In this document: one piece after another, positions 11,440 through 22,329 of the stretch
How positions within the stretch are numbered: the stretch's first letter is position 1
How the letters are laid out: every line of letters starts with the position of its first letter
Assembly (NCBI GenBank): GCA_030386875.1
Contig: CM059569.1
Location: 50,107,663-50,171,662 of the forward strand
Direction of reading: 5' to 3'
From: Morinoia aosen
Lineage: Eukaryota > Arthropoda > Malacostraca > Amphipoda > Talitridae
Length of the DNA: 64,000 bases
Notes under the pieces: model-generated
Databases searched by the model: none
Told to the model about the DNA's origin: nothing
What the model saw: only the letters and a program-made list of their open reading frames with translations
Translations under genes and position numbers: made by a program

Positions 11440-11830
11440 ATGGCTGATCATGCTGATACATTTGATAGTATTGACCAAGATCTCAATCATTTAAACACGA
11501 TGTATGCAAACCTAAATGAAAGTAAAAATTGTGAACACCTAAATAACAAAAAATTCAATGAATCAATGAGAACAAGTCGCAATGATTTCTCGCTGCTGTT
11601 GCTGTGTGTTGATGATGAAAATTGATGCAATACAATGTCCTAACGCTGAGCCTAATTGTAATTTCGATATTCTTAGCTTCTCCGAAAGCTGGCGATGTGA
11701 CTCAACTTAAGACATGATACAAATGCAAAATTATTAGTCACCACTCATTATGCAATAACCATAAGCACGGCGGAACCACCAGTACGTCTAAACACTCAGA
11801 CTTGAGAATCATAGCAAGTGCATCAATGAA
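11440..11830 (+). pseudogene. Non-LTR retrotransposon endonuclease relic
   Basis: From an ATG the frame reads MADHADTFDSIDQDLNHLN with later KKFNESMRTSRNDFSLL, resembling the linker before the apurinic-type endonuclease of non-LTR elements. After a frame break at about 11615 another frame gives CNFDILSFSESWRCDS, which matches the F-D-[IV]-x-x-x-[ST]-E-[ST]-W catalytic block. Stops and frameshifts make it inactive. CR1/Jockey-like is a guess. Confidence 0.5.
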
Positions 11831-12480
11831 TCTTGATCATATATAAATGCTTTTTATAGAGCTGGCAAAAAATGGCAAACGAATTATGCTTGGAACGGGG
11901 ATTAGGCCTCCAACAGCCTGTCCGAAATTTTTTGGCACGAAATTTTTTCTGAATCTAACGATATTCTTCAGCGCTTTGTAAATGTGTTTGTTCGTCTGCT
12001 ACAGCTTGCGAAAGGCCAGTTACTGACGTCATTACACGACCAGGTGACGAATTTGTCAGGCTTTCCTGAAAACTCGAACTTGTTGACGTTTGAAATGCCA
12101 GTTCTCATACGGTTTGAAGGCATAAAAATTGCAAATAAATCAATCGATAGGACTTAAAAACAGTTCAATATCCGCTTACGGGTTTTATGATAAACTGTTT
12201 AGTTTGAAAATTATAATCAAAAATAAGAAGTCAAAATAACAGAAAACTGCATTTTTTGAATCCCCAAAATTCAATGAATCAAAATATCAAAAAACCCAAC
12301 TCCCACAAACATTAGATGATACATTTAGTTATCTAAAAAACATGTTACCGGTTCTATAACTTTAAATATGAAGGAGAGGTACAACTTCCATAATACTCAT
12401 TTTTCAATTTTTTCAAATAAATCCAGTTTCTAATAAAATTACGAAAAAATTACAGGTCCAGAAAAATGTGTCATCATTTT
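11831..12480. other. AT-rich unassigned sequence
   Basis: No gene or clear repeat seen; it may include further decayed non-LTR sequence, but no reverse transcriptase motif was found. Confidence 0.3.
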
Positions 12481-12567
12481 ACACCTATTGTAAAAAATTT
12501 TAAAAAATCCGTTAAAAAATGACGAACTTGAGTTTTTGCCCATACGGTCTCCCTAGGTCGTCTAACA

Positions 12568-12616
12568 AACACCCTCCCCCCACCTCCCCCCCTCCCTCCC
12601 CCCCTCCCCCCCCCCC
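12568..12616. repeat. C-rich low-complexity tract
   Basis: Nearly pure CCCT/C runs on the plus strand, giving Gly/Arg runs on the other strand. It may be a polymorphic or structured tract. Confidence 0.8.
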
Positions 12617-12669
12617 TAATGACCAAGCAGGTTTGAGCGTTTAGCAGGCGAGACTTAGCCATACAGCTC

Positions 12670-14400
12670 ACGGTCGAAATGAATTAGAACACTAATTCTT
12701 CAAGAGCATAGCATCGTGTCACCAGCCATTGCCGTCGCACCAACTGCACTAGAAATCAGCCTCAAGCGCATCAGCTTCGTATCGGTGATCGTCAAAAGTA
12801 AGAAGCAAAGTGGCAGGAAGCACAGCACGTCAACGACTTTACCGACGACTCGCACACTTTGCGCTATGTGAATCTCTAAGTCCTCAAGCATCTTCAGCCA
12901 ACGGATTTTGAGCCACAAAATCAGAAAATAATCTGCCGCAGTGCTTGAATAACCTACGCCAAGTCCAGGTCCCTTCCAACGCAGGAGCGTCTACACCCGA
13001 GCACGCATCGTCAACGTTGGGGGAGGTTCCAGTGGAAGCAGCAACGGACGCGTCGTAACGTCACCGGCAGGTCTCAACATGAGCCCAAACTGCCCTAGAA
13101 CAGCGCCTCAGCGAAGAAGAAATAGTGACCATTTACAACACGTGAATTGGGTAGAAGATTCGAGTGGGAAAGAACTGTGAAGTGATTTCATAATAAGGCT
13201 CTTGATGAGTTCAATTAGGATTGGCGAAAAGGAAGTATTGAAAACGGTGGTACGTAGAAAGGTACAATGAAGCGTCCTCCAGCATGCTTGGTATTATTCA
13301 AAGTTCGTGCTTGTTGTTTAACAACTTGCATTGGGCTCGCCGCAATAATTCGTGTGGTTTCATGTGTCAGCAATTATGGGTGCGGCTGCAATCTTCAAGG
13401 TTTGTTTGAGACTTCTGTCTTCTGAATCGGAATTCTTTTGTGGTGAGTTGTGCAGTATTGCATTGCATTGGTAGTTGGCCGTAACATGCGTTAAGGCCGT
13501 GATGTAATGGTGCCTCAATTCAATTCATCGTGCTTTGTGATCCTTTAATGTGTGTCGTATTTTCCTGTGCAAGATTAAATCATGTATTCATTCGCCAAAG
13601 CACGTTGATAATTTGCAGGGTGCATTTCGCTCATTTTGCGTGCCATTTCATTTTAGCATTTTCATGTCGTTATCCAAGCGCATATCGTATATTTTACATT
13701 GTGTTTTGCCCTCATTTAATGTGTCATTGCGTTCAATGTTCTTTATGTGGTCAAATCACACGCATAAGCTCACGTGTTTCCTAGTAAATTTTTGTCTACA
13801 TCTTGTAGTTGTCATTTTCCCGTGTTGATCTGGGAGGCGCTGGAGTTGGGTACGCAAAACAGACACTTACTATTTCTATCTTCCACCTGTTCTATAATTC
13901 CTCTTTCTGTGTTTCTTCCTCTCTTATTTTTCCTTTTCCTCTTTTACTATGAGGTTTAAATCCCTCACTATCGAAAACAGGGCTCTGCACTGTTTCGTGA
14001 CACAACTTCGATAAGAGAAGACATCGTCAATCTGGTCGTAATAATTGCCCGATGACGAGAGCTTTATATTGACGTGGAAAAGAGTGACGGCATAGAAAAA
14101 ACGAAAATAAAACAAAGTTTGGGAAATAATGAACTATTTATTTCAACATGATATCCAGGACGTTTCACAGAAAAGTGTTGGTATTTTCAATATTTATTAC
14201 TCATTAAGTATATTTGGTCTACTTCTCTCACTACTAATCTTACTTGAAAAATCTACTCTTACCAATAAAATTATCTTTTAGGCATAATAGTAGTTTACAA
14301 ATTTTTAGAAAGAGTTAAATTACTTTTTTGCTTATTGTGCAAGCGAGTCTAAAAGCGTAACAACTAACTTTATTTGCTTAAATAAAGCTGAATATCAAAA
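12670..14400. other. Unassigned sequence
   Basis: The part at 12690-13140 is less AT-rich and has coding-like short frames (one gives LNNLRQVQVPSNAGAS near 12950), but no frame is long and none is recognised. The remainder is T-rich with no clear feature. Confidence 0.3.
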
Positions 14401-14901
14401 TGGACCAAAAAATAGAGCTGAGGTATTTTTAAGGGAAAAAATTTATTTGCAATAACAGCAAAATATTCAATTCCAGTCACTTTTACTTCATTTATTCCAG
14501 CCAATGGCCACCGTTACTTGCGAGACACTTTTGGTCTCGGTCTTTCATTGCTCGCATAGACTTCCGAATAATCTCACGGTTGTCTTTAAAGCTCGTTAAC
14601 ATTGGGGATGATACGCTCTCCAAAATCTCTAAAGTCAATTGGAGGTGTTTCATAAACTTTATTTTCCCAATAAACCATGAAAAAGACATCGCATGTGGTC
14701 AGGTTGATACTACATGGTGACCATTCCACCTCATATCCAATTCGATGCAAGCAATGAGAGACTGATGCCAAAAGTGTCTCGCAAGTAACGGTAGCCATTG
14801 GTTGGAATAAATGAACTAATAGGGACTAGAGTTGAATGTTGTGTTGTTATTGCAAAGAAATGTGTTTCTTTTAAAAATACCTGTTCCTATTTTTTCCTAT
14901 T
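14401..14901. mobile_element. Fold-back element with about 130-bp inverted arms
   Basis: Arms at 14401-14533 and 14768-14901 are imperfect reverse complements, best over AATGGCCACCGTTACTTGCG / CGCAAGTAACGGTAGCCATT. The centre and inner arm ends carry the tail of a DDE transposase gene. It looks like a fold-back derivative of a mariner-like transposon. No clear target duplication was identified. Confidence 0.7.
14492..14798 (-). pseudogene. Mariner-like DDE transposase C-terminal relic
   Basis: On the minus strand one frame gives LTTCDVFFMVYWENKVYETP, which fits the L-[ST]-x-x-D-[FV]-F-x-x-x-Y-x-[KE]-[ND]-x-V-Y block holding the last catalytic Asp of DDE_3 transposases. After a frameshift another frame gives NREIIRKSMRAMKDRDQKC and NGGHWLE, the usual C-terminus. 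The rest of the gene is missing. Confidence 0.55.
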
Positions 14902-16560
14902 ATAAAAATCAGATCTATTCAAGTAAATCAAGTTAGTGAATACGCTTTTAAAGACTCGGTCCCGCCATTGACGAAAAACAATCATCCTTTCTACATCACA
15001 ATTCTTAAACAATTATTATGACTTAAAACAGTTTATTTGTTAAAAGTAGGCATTTCACACTTCAGAATAATACTAAGTTCGAATATTTACGACCAATAAT
15101 TAATGAGTGATATATATAAGAGAATCCCAACATATTTTTGCACACGCACCAAAAGGCAGCTTTGTACTGATGATGGCAAGTAAATGCGATTAAACCAACC
15201 ATTGCGCTTCCGTTCACTGCTTTTATATCTAGTAGAGGTGGTGAACAGATGCCAGGGTTTGGTAACTGTTCACGTTGACGGAGACGTTCATCACTTGTAA
15301 GTCAGTTTTAGTATTTAAGTTCAGTATGTTGTATTTCATGAGTGTCATTAAAATAAAATATCAAGTTAAAGAGCTGAAATACTTGACAGTTTTCAATCTG
15401 ATAGTGAAATTGTATAAACCCATTTCCAGTAGTACAAATTCGTGTGAGTTTTAACATTGGGTTCAATGGAAAACTGAAAATTAGGCTGTGCTCACACCTA
15501 AAGCCAGGTAGAATACATTCGAAATTAATTTCATTTCTACCAGAACCATACATAATATCTGGTTTGTATTCGATTAATCACGAACTTGACGAGCAGTAAA
15601 AATTCACTGGAAATTAAAATTGGTTGCTAGAGTAACATGCCCTGCGCACAAATTCGTCTCTACCCCTAGATTCAGGTAGATTCCGCAGATTCCGGTTAAA
15701 ATGGGTTAGTCTCTCCTATGCCATGGAGACGGGGGGCCGTAATACGAATACTGTCAGGTTACTTTAGCCATAGAAAGGCCTTCGGGACTTTTTATCTCTT
15801 GCCGACTTTGCTTCCTTCAGATTTCATGTTGTCGTGATCTATTTTAACTTAGTGATTCTTTGTGCAAGGTGCCCCTATTTTTTGTTGTTTGAGATGGTCC
15901 TATGGTGTGGCTGACGCATCTAAAGTTAATATTGTAATTTATGTCCAGAAAAAACATTGGAAAATCAAAATTCAGTGATTTCTATCAAGATAATCTGTAA
16001 TTGGAGTGCTCTTTAAATTCACAGGTTGACAGAGTTTGTTTATGGAAAAAGAATTCAGTGATTAAACTAACTAGTATTTCCGTTACTGACTAGAAAAAGC
16101 ATCCAAAGAAGAAGCATTGTCGCTATTTCAATTGGAAGTCTTAACCTTAGCGTCAAGGTGAATAGCCAGCTGACACGCACTGAACTACTGTATTAAGATA
16201 CATTTACAAAAATGCGTATATAATAGAGCTGACGAATATCACTGCACAAAATATTTCTAATTCTAGGGGACAGAGCACTAACAGCATCTTAAATTCGAAA
16301 AGGAGCAAGGCATTTTGGAAGACGAGGACGGTTCCTTTTGCGGGGCACATTGCCCTTGTCGTTTCTGAGATAAGAATTTCACGCGCGTTGTTAAACGACC
16401 AAGTATCAATAAAATAATTTTTAAAATTGGTTACCCTAAGCTATCAGTTGGATCAAATATTATCGAAATTCATACATCCACCAAAGTTTTAATTTTCTTG
16501 GCTTCCAGATTTTCAGCAGCAATTCTTAAACAAATGAACAAAATAAATCTCATATGTTTA
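14902..16560. other. Unassigned sequence upstream of the copy B duplication unit
   Basis: No recognisable gene. Homology with the downstream flank of copy A begins only near 16580, around the shared string GCTGCATGTCTTTA. Confidence 0.35.
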
Positions 16561-16851
16561 ATATTCCTCTCGTGAACGTATTCCTTATAAGCTGCATGTC
16601 TTTATTGTGCGATGCAACCTAATACTAAGCTTCGTACGCATTGGTGACAACATCATGTTTTCTCGACAATCACCAGCTTGTTTTTGAAAAAACTCAATTT
16701 CTCTCATACGATACCCTGCAATTTTTCATGGAATATTCGAATGTTGATAAAAAATTTCACCATTTTTCCCGAGAAAGACACCTTCATAAATTTGTAAAAT
16801 ACCCACATTTTCCATTGAAAAAGCACCGTATTTTCTGGATAAAAGAGCTAA

Positions 16852-17064
16852 TTAAAACCCGCGCGTCAGCGGCGGCTCCTCGTTAATAAAATCATAGTAC
16901 TTGAGCCACGAGTTTCCAGATATCAAGAAGTCGTCCCTGTAGACGTTGACTAGACCGTCCAGCTGCTCCCTGGTGAGCTGCCCGTAATGCTGTCGCAGCA
17001 GCTCGTTGTAGTCTCGCTGTGACGAGTGTACGTGCAGAGGCGGGTACTTCTCCAGGCCTGGTAC
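16852..17064 (-). CDS. Copy B exon 3: C-terminal exon
   Basis: Follows acceptor CTATGGCAG and encodes 70 residues ending PPLTRGF, TAA at 16854-16852. Only a handful of bases differ from copy A exon 3. Confidence 0.85.
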   Translation of the reverse strand, partial: VPGLEKYPPLHVHSSQRDYNELLRQHYGQLTREQLDGLVNVYRDDFLISGNSWLKYYDFINEEPPLTRGF

Positions 17065-20000
17065 CTGCCATAGCAGACGAATTAAAGTCATTTCTTGAAG
17101 AAAAAACTAACCGATTGCTCGGCTAGCGAATAGTAAGGATTTATTACAAACAGGCTGGATGACGTCACTCTAGCACCATGTCGTTAGGTCAATAGCGGTG
17201 CCTGATTTGGGCTAACAGTGTTGCCAGGTGCAATATTAGCGCTGCTGTTGGCCTAACGGCAAGCTTTTTGGATGTACTAGGTTAAATTTTGAATTGTGTT
17301 CTCTTCTACTGCGCTGCTGTTAATTGAATGAATTTCGAATAGTATGGGACTACGGAAACGAACCCAATGAAACATTTTCTGGTTACAACGTCAGGCCAGT
17401 GTGGTAAGAATTAACTTTCAATTCCAATCATCAAGTCTTAAAACGTTTCGTCTTGAACCTTGTTTTTTCCAATGTCTTACACCTAACAAATGTAAACTAG
17501 CACTCGCTTCTGACTCTTGAAGGAAGAGTACCCCTTCAGGAAGATTTTCTTGTAAATTTAAATTAGAGCAATGAAATTTTGCATAGCGATAGGAAATGCA
17601 ATTTGAAATCATTTGTCTTTTATGAAAAAATTTGATTTTTTTTAAAGAAAACGACATATACTGAGAAAACGAGATTTTAGGTTTTTTTTTAATGTATTTC
17701 CTCCTACAGTTTTTGGGGTACAAGAATGATTTTAGTGTGATTGGATGCGGAAATACTTGTAGATTCCAAAAACTAACATGGCATTTTTCAAACTTTTAGT
17801 TTGAAATGAGAAAACATGAAAAGTTCCAAGGCATGTCTTCTTTCGTCAAATTTCGTACTTTATGACGTCACAACTCTAGATCAAAAATTATCATCGACTT
17901 GTAGTGTTAGTTTTTGGAAAGCCCTTGTCATTTTGCATCCAATAATACCAAAATCATCACTGTAGCTTAAAAACTGTAGGAGGAGATACATTTTGAAATC
18001 CCACATTCCGATCCTCGAAAATAAGGCAAAACAGGTAAACAGAGAAATATGCACAATCTCAATATTTCTTTATTGTTTTTGGTTGGGTCAGCTAGGACCC
18101 TTGAAATTATTATACAGTAATAAAGAGACGTAGAAGATGACATAGCAACGTCAAGCCGTGAAGAAAGTGCCAAGGGGGAGATGTAAGATGATAAAATATC
18201 ACTTCCCCCTCCCCTCCCCCCCATACTTCAAACCCCCGTAGCGGGCGAACCAATGAACGTACAACTTCATTTTTTCACATGATGTACCTGACATTTTACC
18301 CTTCCAAATGGCAGCTAAAATCAATATATCAAGAAAATTCGACATTCTGTACACTTCCCTTAAGAAGGTAATTATGGATGAGTTGTTATGCCATAATTTA
18401 TGTTCATCAGCATAATGACGTTGTGTTTGGTGTATATGTTGTTGAAGATAAATTTCTACAGTAATTCAATAAAAATCTCCCTCTTCTCATTACTAAAAAT
18501 CAGATGTTCAATATTTTTCCCCTTTCCGTTTATTTTTGCTCACCCAGATGAGAAAGTGAGAGTTGTGCAAGAATTCTTAGTTGTTGAAGCCAGAAAATTA
18601 ATAGATATATGTGCGCAGACCCTAATAACAGCCCATGAATTAGAACTAAGGATTAAATGTCCTTCTTAAGCTCAATTTCAAAGTAACTTCCCCGAGCTAA
18701 AATTCAAAATGGAATTTTTTCAACCTCCTCAAAAATGCCTTAATTCGTTGTATTGAGTTGAATATTCTGGATTTATTACACACACAGAGTGACCGGCAAT
18801 TTGCGGAACAAACTTTACCATAAAGTTGAGATTGTAGAAATAGACACATACTACTCAATAACAATTAATGAGGTCGAAAATGCCTCGTTAAAGAGTTACA
18901 AGGAATCAAAATTTTTATCCGTTTTCCTGCGTGTTTCATCACATCAAATATGGAAATTTATTTTATTGAATATTCCCCAAACCAAGAAATTCGTTCCGAA
19001 GACGATCTCATCGGTAGAATTGTCGAAGCCTCAGCAAATATTCGAGAAACGCCTAGTGTCTTCGATCACGTCAGACAATCAGTGCACCGGTGCTGCAACG
19101 CCTGCATCGTTGGACGTCATGTTGAACGTATTTGTAAATTTTGTGTAAATGCCCACCCTAATTCAAAATCTGTTTCGTGTGGTCATAATGATTAAGGTTG
19201 TTATTCTGTGTCATGTGTACCTAATAAAATGCTTTCCTAATTTCTACATACCACTTCCCAGCAATTTTCAAAATGCGAATTTTTCTCCAACATCTGCTAA
19301 ATTTCCAGTCCTTGTAACTCTTCAAGGAAGCGTTTTCGACCTCACTGTTCTTGATTAAAATGTGTTCATGTGAACGGTTCAAACCCTATGTTGAAGGCCT
19401 CAACAAAATGCTAGTCACCCTCTAGATCACACTACCTTCCAGCCTTGAACCGATTTCCGGCCTTGAAATACCAAAGAGGGAATATTTATACTTTGTTTAA
19501 CTACTTACGTGATTGATGAGATATTCCTGCTCTTCATCAAGGGTCTCAAAGTTGAGGAAGTAGGTGTAATTGGCTTGGCAGAGCGAGCAGAAGGGCGTGT
19601 ACGGCGTCCAGTGCTCGTCCAAGCGTTTTCCCGCCGCGTGCTCTCGTACAATGAAGTCCACAAATTGTGGGAAACTCGGGTTACACTTTCGCGACACCTT
19701 CGTTTGCTTGGTCATACGGCACCGAACTTCATGGTAGAACTTCAGCCTCGATTCAATTAATTTATCTTGGTAACTGGAGAGTATTCTCTCGAAGGGTTCC
19801 CTTAAAATTACGAATGATGTGTATGCGGGGTCGTTTAGGAAATATAAAGTATCGTCTAGTGACGGGCGGGGATAAGCTGTTTTGCGGGCTAGCTCAACGT
19901 CAGAGTTCTTTTTTACGTTCGGGTCTACACCCGCTATTGTCATGAAATAATCAAACCAGGAAGACGAGGCTGATTTGAAGATGCTGCACCACGTCAGTTT

Positions 20001-22182
20001 ATATCTGTGGTTAATGAGGAACTCCCAGTTATTCACCGGCACTGACTTGGCTGCGCTGCTGACATCATTCGCGCAAACTTTGCGAATTGCAGTTTTTCGT
20101 TCCTGAAGCCTCAATGTTATCTTGTCGACTATTTCACTGTCATAGTATTTCTCGTGTGCGAGTGTGGTGTTGTGTTCTGCAATCTTCTGTGCTGCATCTT
20201 GAGGAGCAACTTCAATGATGCGATACTGGCTCGCTCGCTGGAAAAACTCTTCGTGTGAGGACTCTCGCAAGTCCTGCAAGTAAAGGCCGAATTTCGTCGA
20301 TAACAAAATTAGGTGAGACTATCGAAAACGAAGTGATGTTATTCAATACTATTTCTCGCGTTAACTTTGAGGGATCTATTATAATTTGACTGTAAAATTT
20401 ACAGTATTGGTATTATTCTGCACGCTCAACTTTTTTCTGTCACGCATATGGGACTTTTCCGAGTACCTGCAATATGTGTTCGATTTCCGTTTGAAGAAGA
20501 AGTATCATTGAAATTTCTGCAATGAAATTTCTTAGGTTGTCAAATTAAAAACCATTTCAATTTACAACAAAACATTGAATAGAAGAATCCGAATATTATT
20601 TGCGTGCTACCAACTTATGAATGTAGAAATTAAGAAAAAACAAAAGTTGTGTTTGAAATTTTTTGAGTTTATTTCTTCTTTTTCAAAATTAACTTTAAAC
20701 ACTAAAGGAAAATTTACAACTGTACTCACTAACTCTCCGTGTTATTCTGCAATGTTAAATCCCGGGCTTCACAAAAAAATATTTAAACAATTTAAACCGG
20801 CTTGATGACCTGAAAAATATCTCATTCAGAAAATTAAAAAAAAGTTAGACTCGATGTACGTGTGTTGCTGCAGCTCCCACAAAAAAACTGCTAAATACTT
20901 CTGTGATGCTAGAAGCTCGAATCAAAATTTAATTGAAATAAATTAGTTAAAATTTTTGCGACAACTCAAGCTTAAATATCTAATTGAGAGCACGTCAAGT
21001 AATTTCATTTCATTCGCGAACAGCTCAACTGCTTGTTGTAGAAAATGAGAATGTGCTCCAAGTATCAAACCGCCGGCACGAAATTCTTTCATCACTTCAA
21101 CTCAAAGATCTTTTCGTGGAAACATAATAACATGCGCAACTGTAATGTCAAAAAGTAAACCCAATCGAAGGAGAAGGGAATAAGCAAGTTATTCCTAATA
21201 AATTTGATATATTACTTGTTTAATGTTAGTTTTTGAAATGCCTTACCATGGAGATCCTACCTATGCTCCTATTAGTAGGCAAGTTTTTGTTTTAGTTTTA
21301 AGTCAGTCTGCCGAAAGTGAATTGAGATTCATAAACAAGTTTAGCATTTTTTATGTCTGGTGGATATTAATATCTCTCCCGGTCTATATCTTGAGTTTAA
21401 AATGAAATTCTTCAGGGCTATCGATTTCCCACCACCTTTATTCAGTCACGGTGATAACTTACGGATAGTTCCATCAGTCGAAATCGATATTACAAGGTCT
21501 GTTGTACATCGCTACTTTCGAAGTAAGCCGGCAGGTAGATCGTTAAGTTCTCATTTAAGTGTGAAGTGAGTTCACATGCATGTGAACTCTACTGAGTTTG
21601 GTTCAGCACGAGTCATCGTAACTCACTTACTGCAATTTCGTGCCAATTATTATTTTAGAAAAATAGTGCAAATGTTTCCCAAAGCCGTCAGCTTATTACA
21701 TTGTTAATTCATTCTCCTAATTATAAATGTGAAACATATTCCTAAACCATAGCCGTCATCTAACTAAAACTAATTTATATGTTAATTAAATTTTTCATTT
21801 CACTTGATAACGAATTTTCAATGATCTTTTGCGGCGCTCGCTTGATTTTTTCAGTGCATTTCTGCATCCTAAGTGCGTAGCTTTCTAATGCCCTCTTACT
21901 GCACCGTTCATTTCCTTATAGAGTTTATCTCTATATCAGCAAATTGAGCAATCCCATAAAGTTTGCATGCTTTGCAACAGTCTCCGTGAAGTATTCAAAG
22001 CAGCTGATGGTATCATTGCACAAGACCTGGCCGAATTCCCTCACCGATAGCTCTGATGACTGGAAGGTCCATCATGGACAGCGGTGGAATCTCACCCGTT
22101 GCATTCCGATGATGGTCACGATACCGAAGAGTGAGGCGCCAGCGATGACCGTGCGCACCAGAGCTCGCTTTAACTTCGTCAT
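16852..22182 (-). CDS. Carbohydrate sulfotransferase, copy B (three-exon gene)
   Basis: Tandem paralogue of copy A, coding exons 22182-22096, 20273-19509 and 17064-16852, phase 0 throughout, predicted 354 residues. It is expected to be the same kind of Golgi PAPS-dependent glycan sulfotransferase: N-terminal anchor at about residues 8-26 (VRTVIAGASLFGIVTIIGM), CSIFKSASSSW loop, FVILREPFERILSSY motif, and the C-terminal REQLDGL block. The stem is 17 residues shorter than in copy A because a different exon 1 donor must be used to avoid a TGA at 22074-22072. If that donor is not used, this copy is a pseudogene. Exon 1 again begins at an acceptor (TTTGCAG), so a noncoding 5' exon is expected beyond 22204. 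Exons 2 and 3 are intact with consensus splice sites. Confidence 0.8.
17688..17996. mobile_element. Fold-back/MITE-like insertion in copy B intron 2
   Basis: Arms of about 95 bp, TGTATTTCCTCCTACAGTTT on the left and AAACTGTAGGAGGAGATACA on the right, with inner matches including CCAAAAACTAACA / AGTGTTAGTTTTTGG. Absent from copy A, so inserted after the duplication or lost there. Confidence 0.7.
18944..19145 (+). pseudogene. Transposase C-terminal relic inside copy B intron 2
   Basis: The plus-strand frame reads RSEDDLIGRIVEASANIRET followed by DHVRQSVHRCCNACIVGRHV. This fits the conserved tail of mariner-like transposases in which SEEDL.ARI is followed by R.RRC.ACI..[GN].H. Better preserved than the copy A relic. 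No catalytic residues remain in the window. Confidence 0.6.
19509..20273 (-). CDS. Copy B exon 2: catalytic PAPS-binding exon
   Basis: 765 bp, same length and phase as copy A exon 2. Acceptor CTTGCAG before 20273; donor CAC|GTAAGT, a stronger consensus than copy A's GTATGT. The catalytic motifs are unchanged. The largest divergence from copy A is between the 3'-phosphate motif and KFYHEVRC. Confidence 0.9.
20274..22095 (-). other. Intron 1 of copy B
   Basis: 1822 bp, aligning with intron 1 of copy A except for the extra 0.8 kb there. No independent gene seen. Confidence 0.6.
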
Positions 22183-22204
22183 CTTTGCATCCTCCGCCAA
22201 TGTC
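22096..22204 (-). CDS. Copy B exon 1: start codon and anchor, alternative donor
   Basis: ATG at 22182-22180 and 29 codons to CAACGG|GTGAGA (intron from 22095). The donor homologous to that of copy A (TCG|GTGAGG, GT at 22044-22043) is still present but lies after an in-frame TGA at codon 37. Both donors give phase 0, so moving the donor upstream keeps the frame with exon 2. Confidence 0.6.
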
Positions 22205-22329
22205 CTGCAAATAATGGATTATAGTTTCCGTTGAAAGTTCGACTAACCGGATAATTAGGATTATTATTCAGTCGAGTTGAGCTTGAAAACATTCATGAAA
22301 ATTTTTTCAGAGCTGGGATAGGTGTTTGC

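Larger units (their letters stand above)
17065..19508 (-). other. Intron 2 of copy B
   Basis: 2444 bp, longer than in copy A mainly through an extra block at about 17420-18350 that includes the fold-back repeat at 17688-17996. The remainder aligns with the copy A intron. Confidence 0.65.

Noticed and set aside
12690-13080. Possible gene fragment (LNNLRQVQVPSNAGAS and neighbouring frames)
   Set aside because: Frames are short, mutually inconsistent and interrupted by stops; no known family recognised.
16280-16360. Basic, proline-rich minus-strand frame (NVPRKRNRPRLPKC)
   Set aside because: Too short and flanked by stops; could be chance, with no splice signals supporting it.
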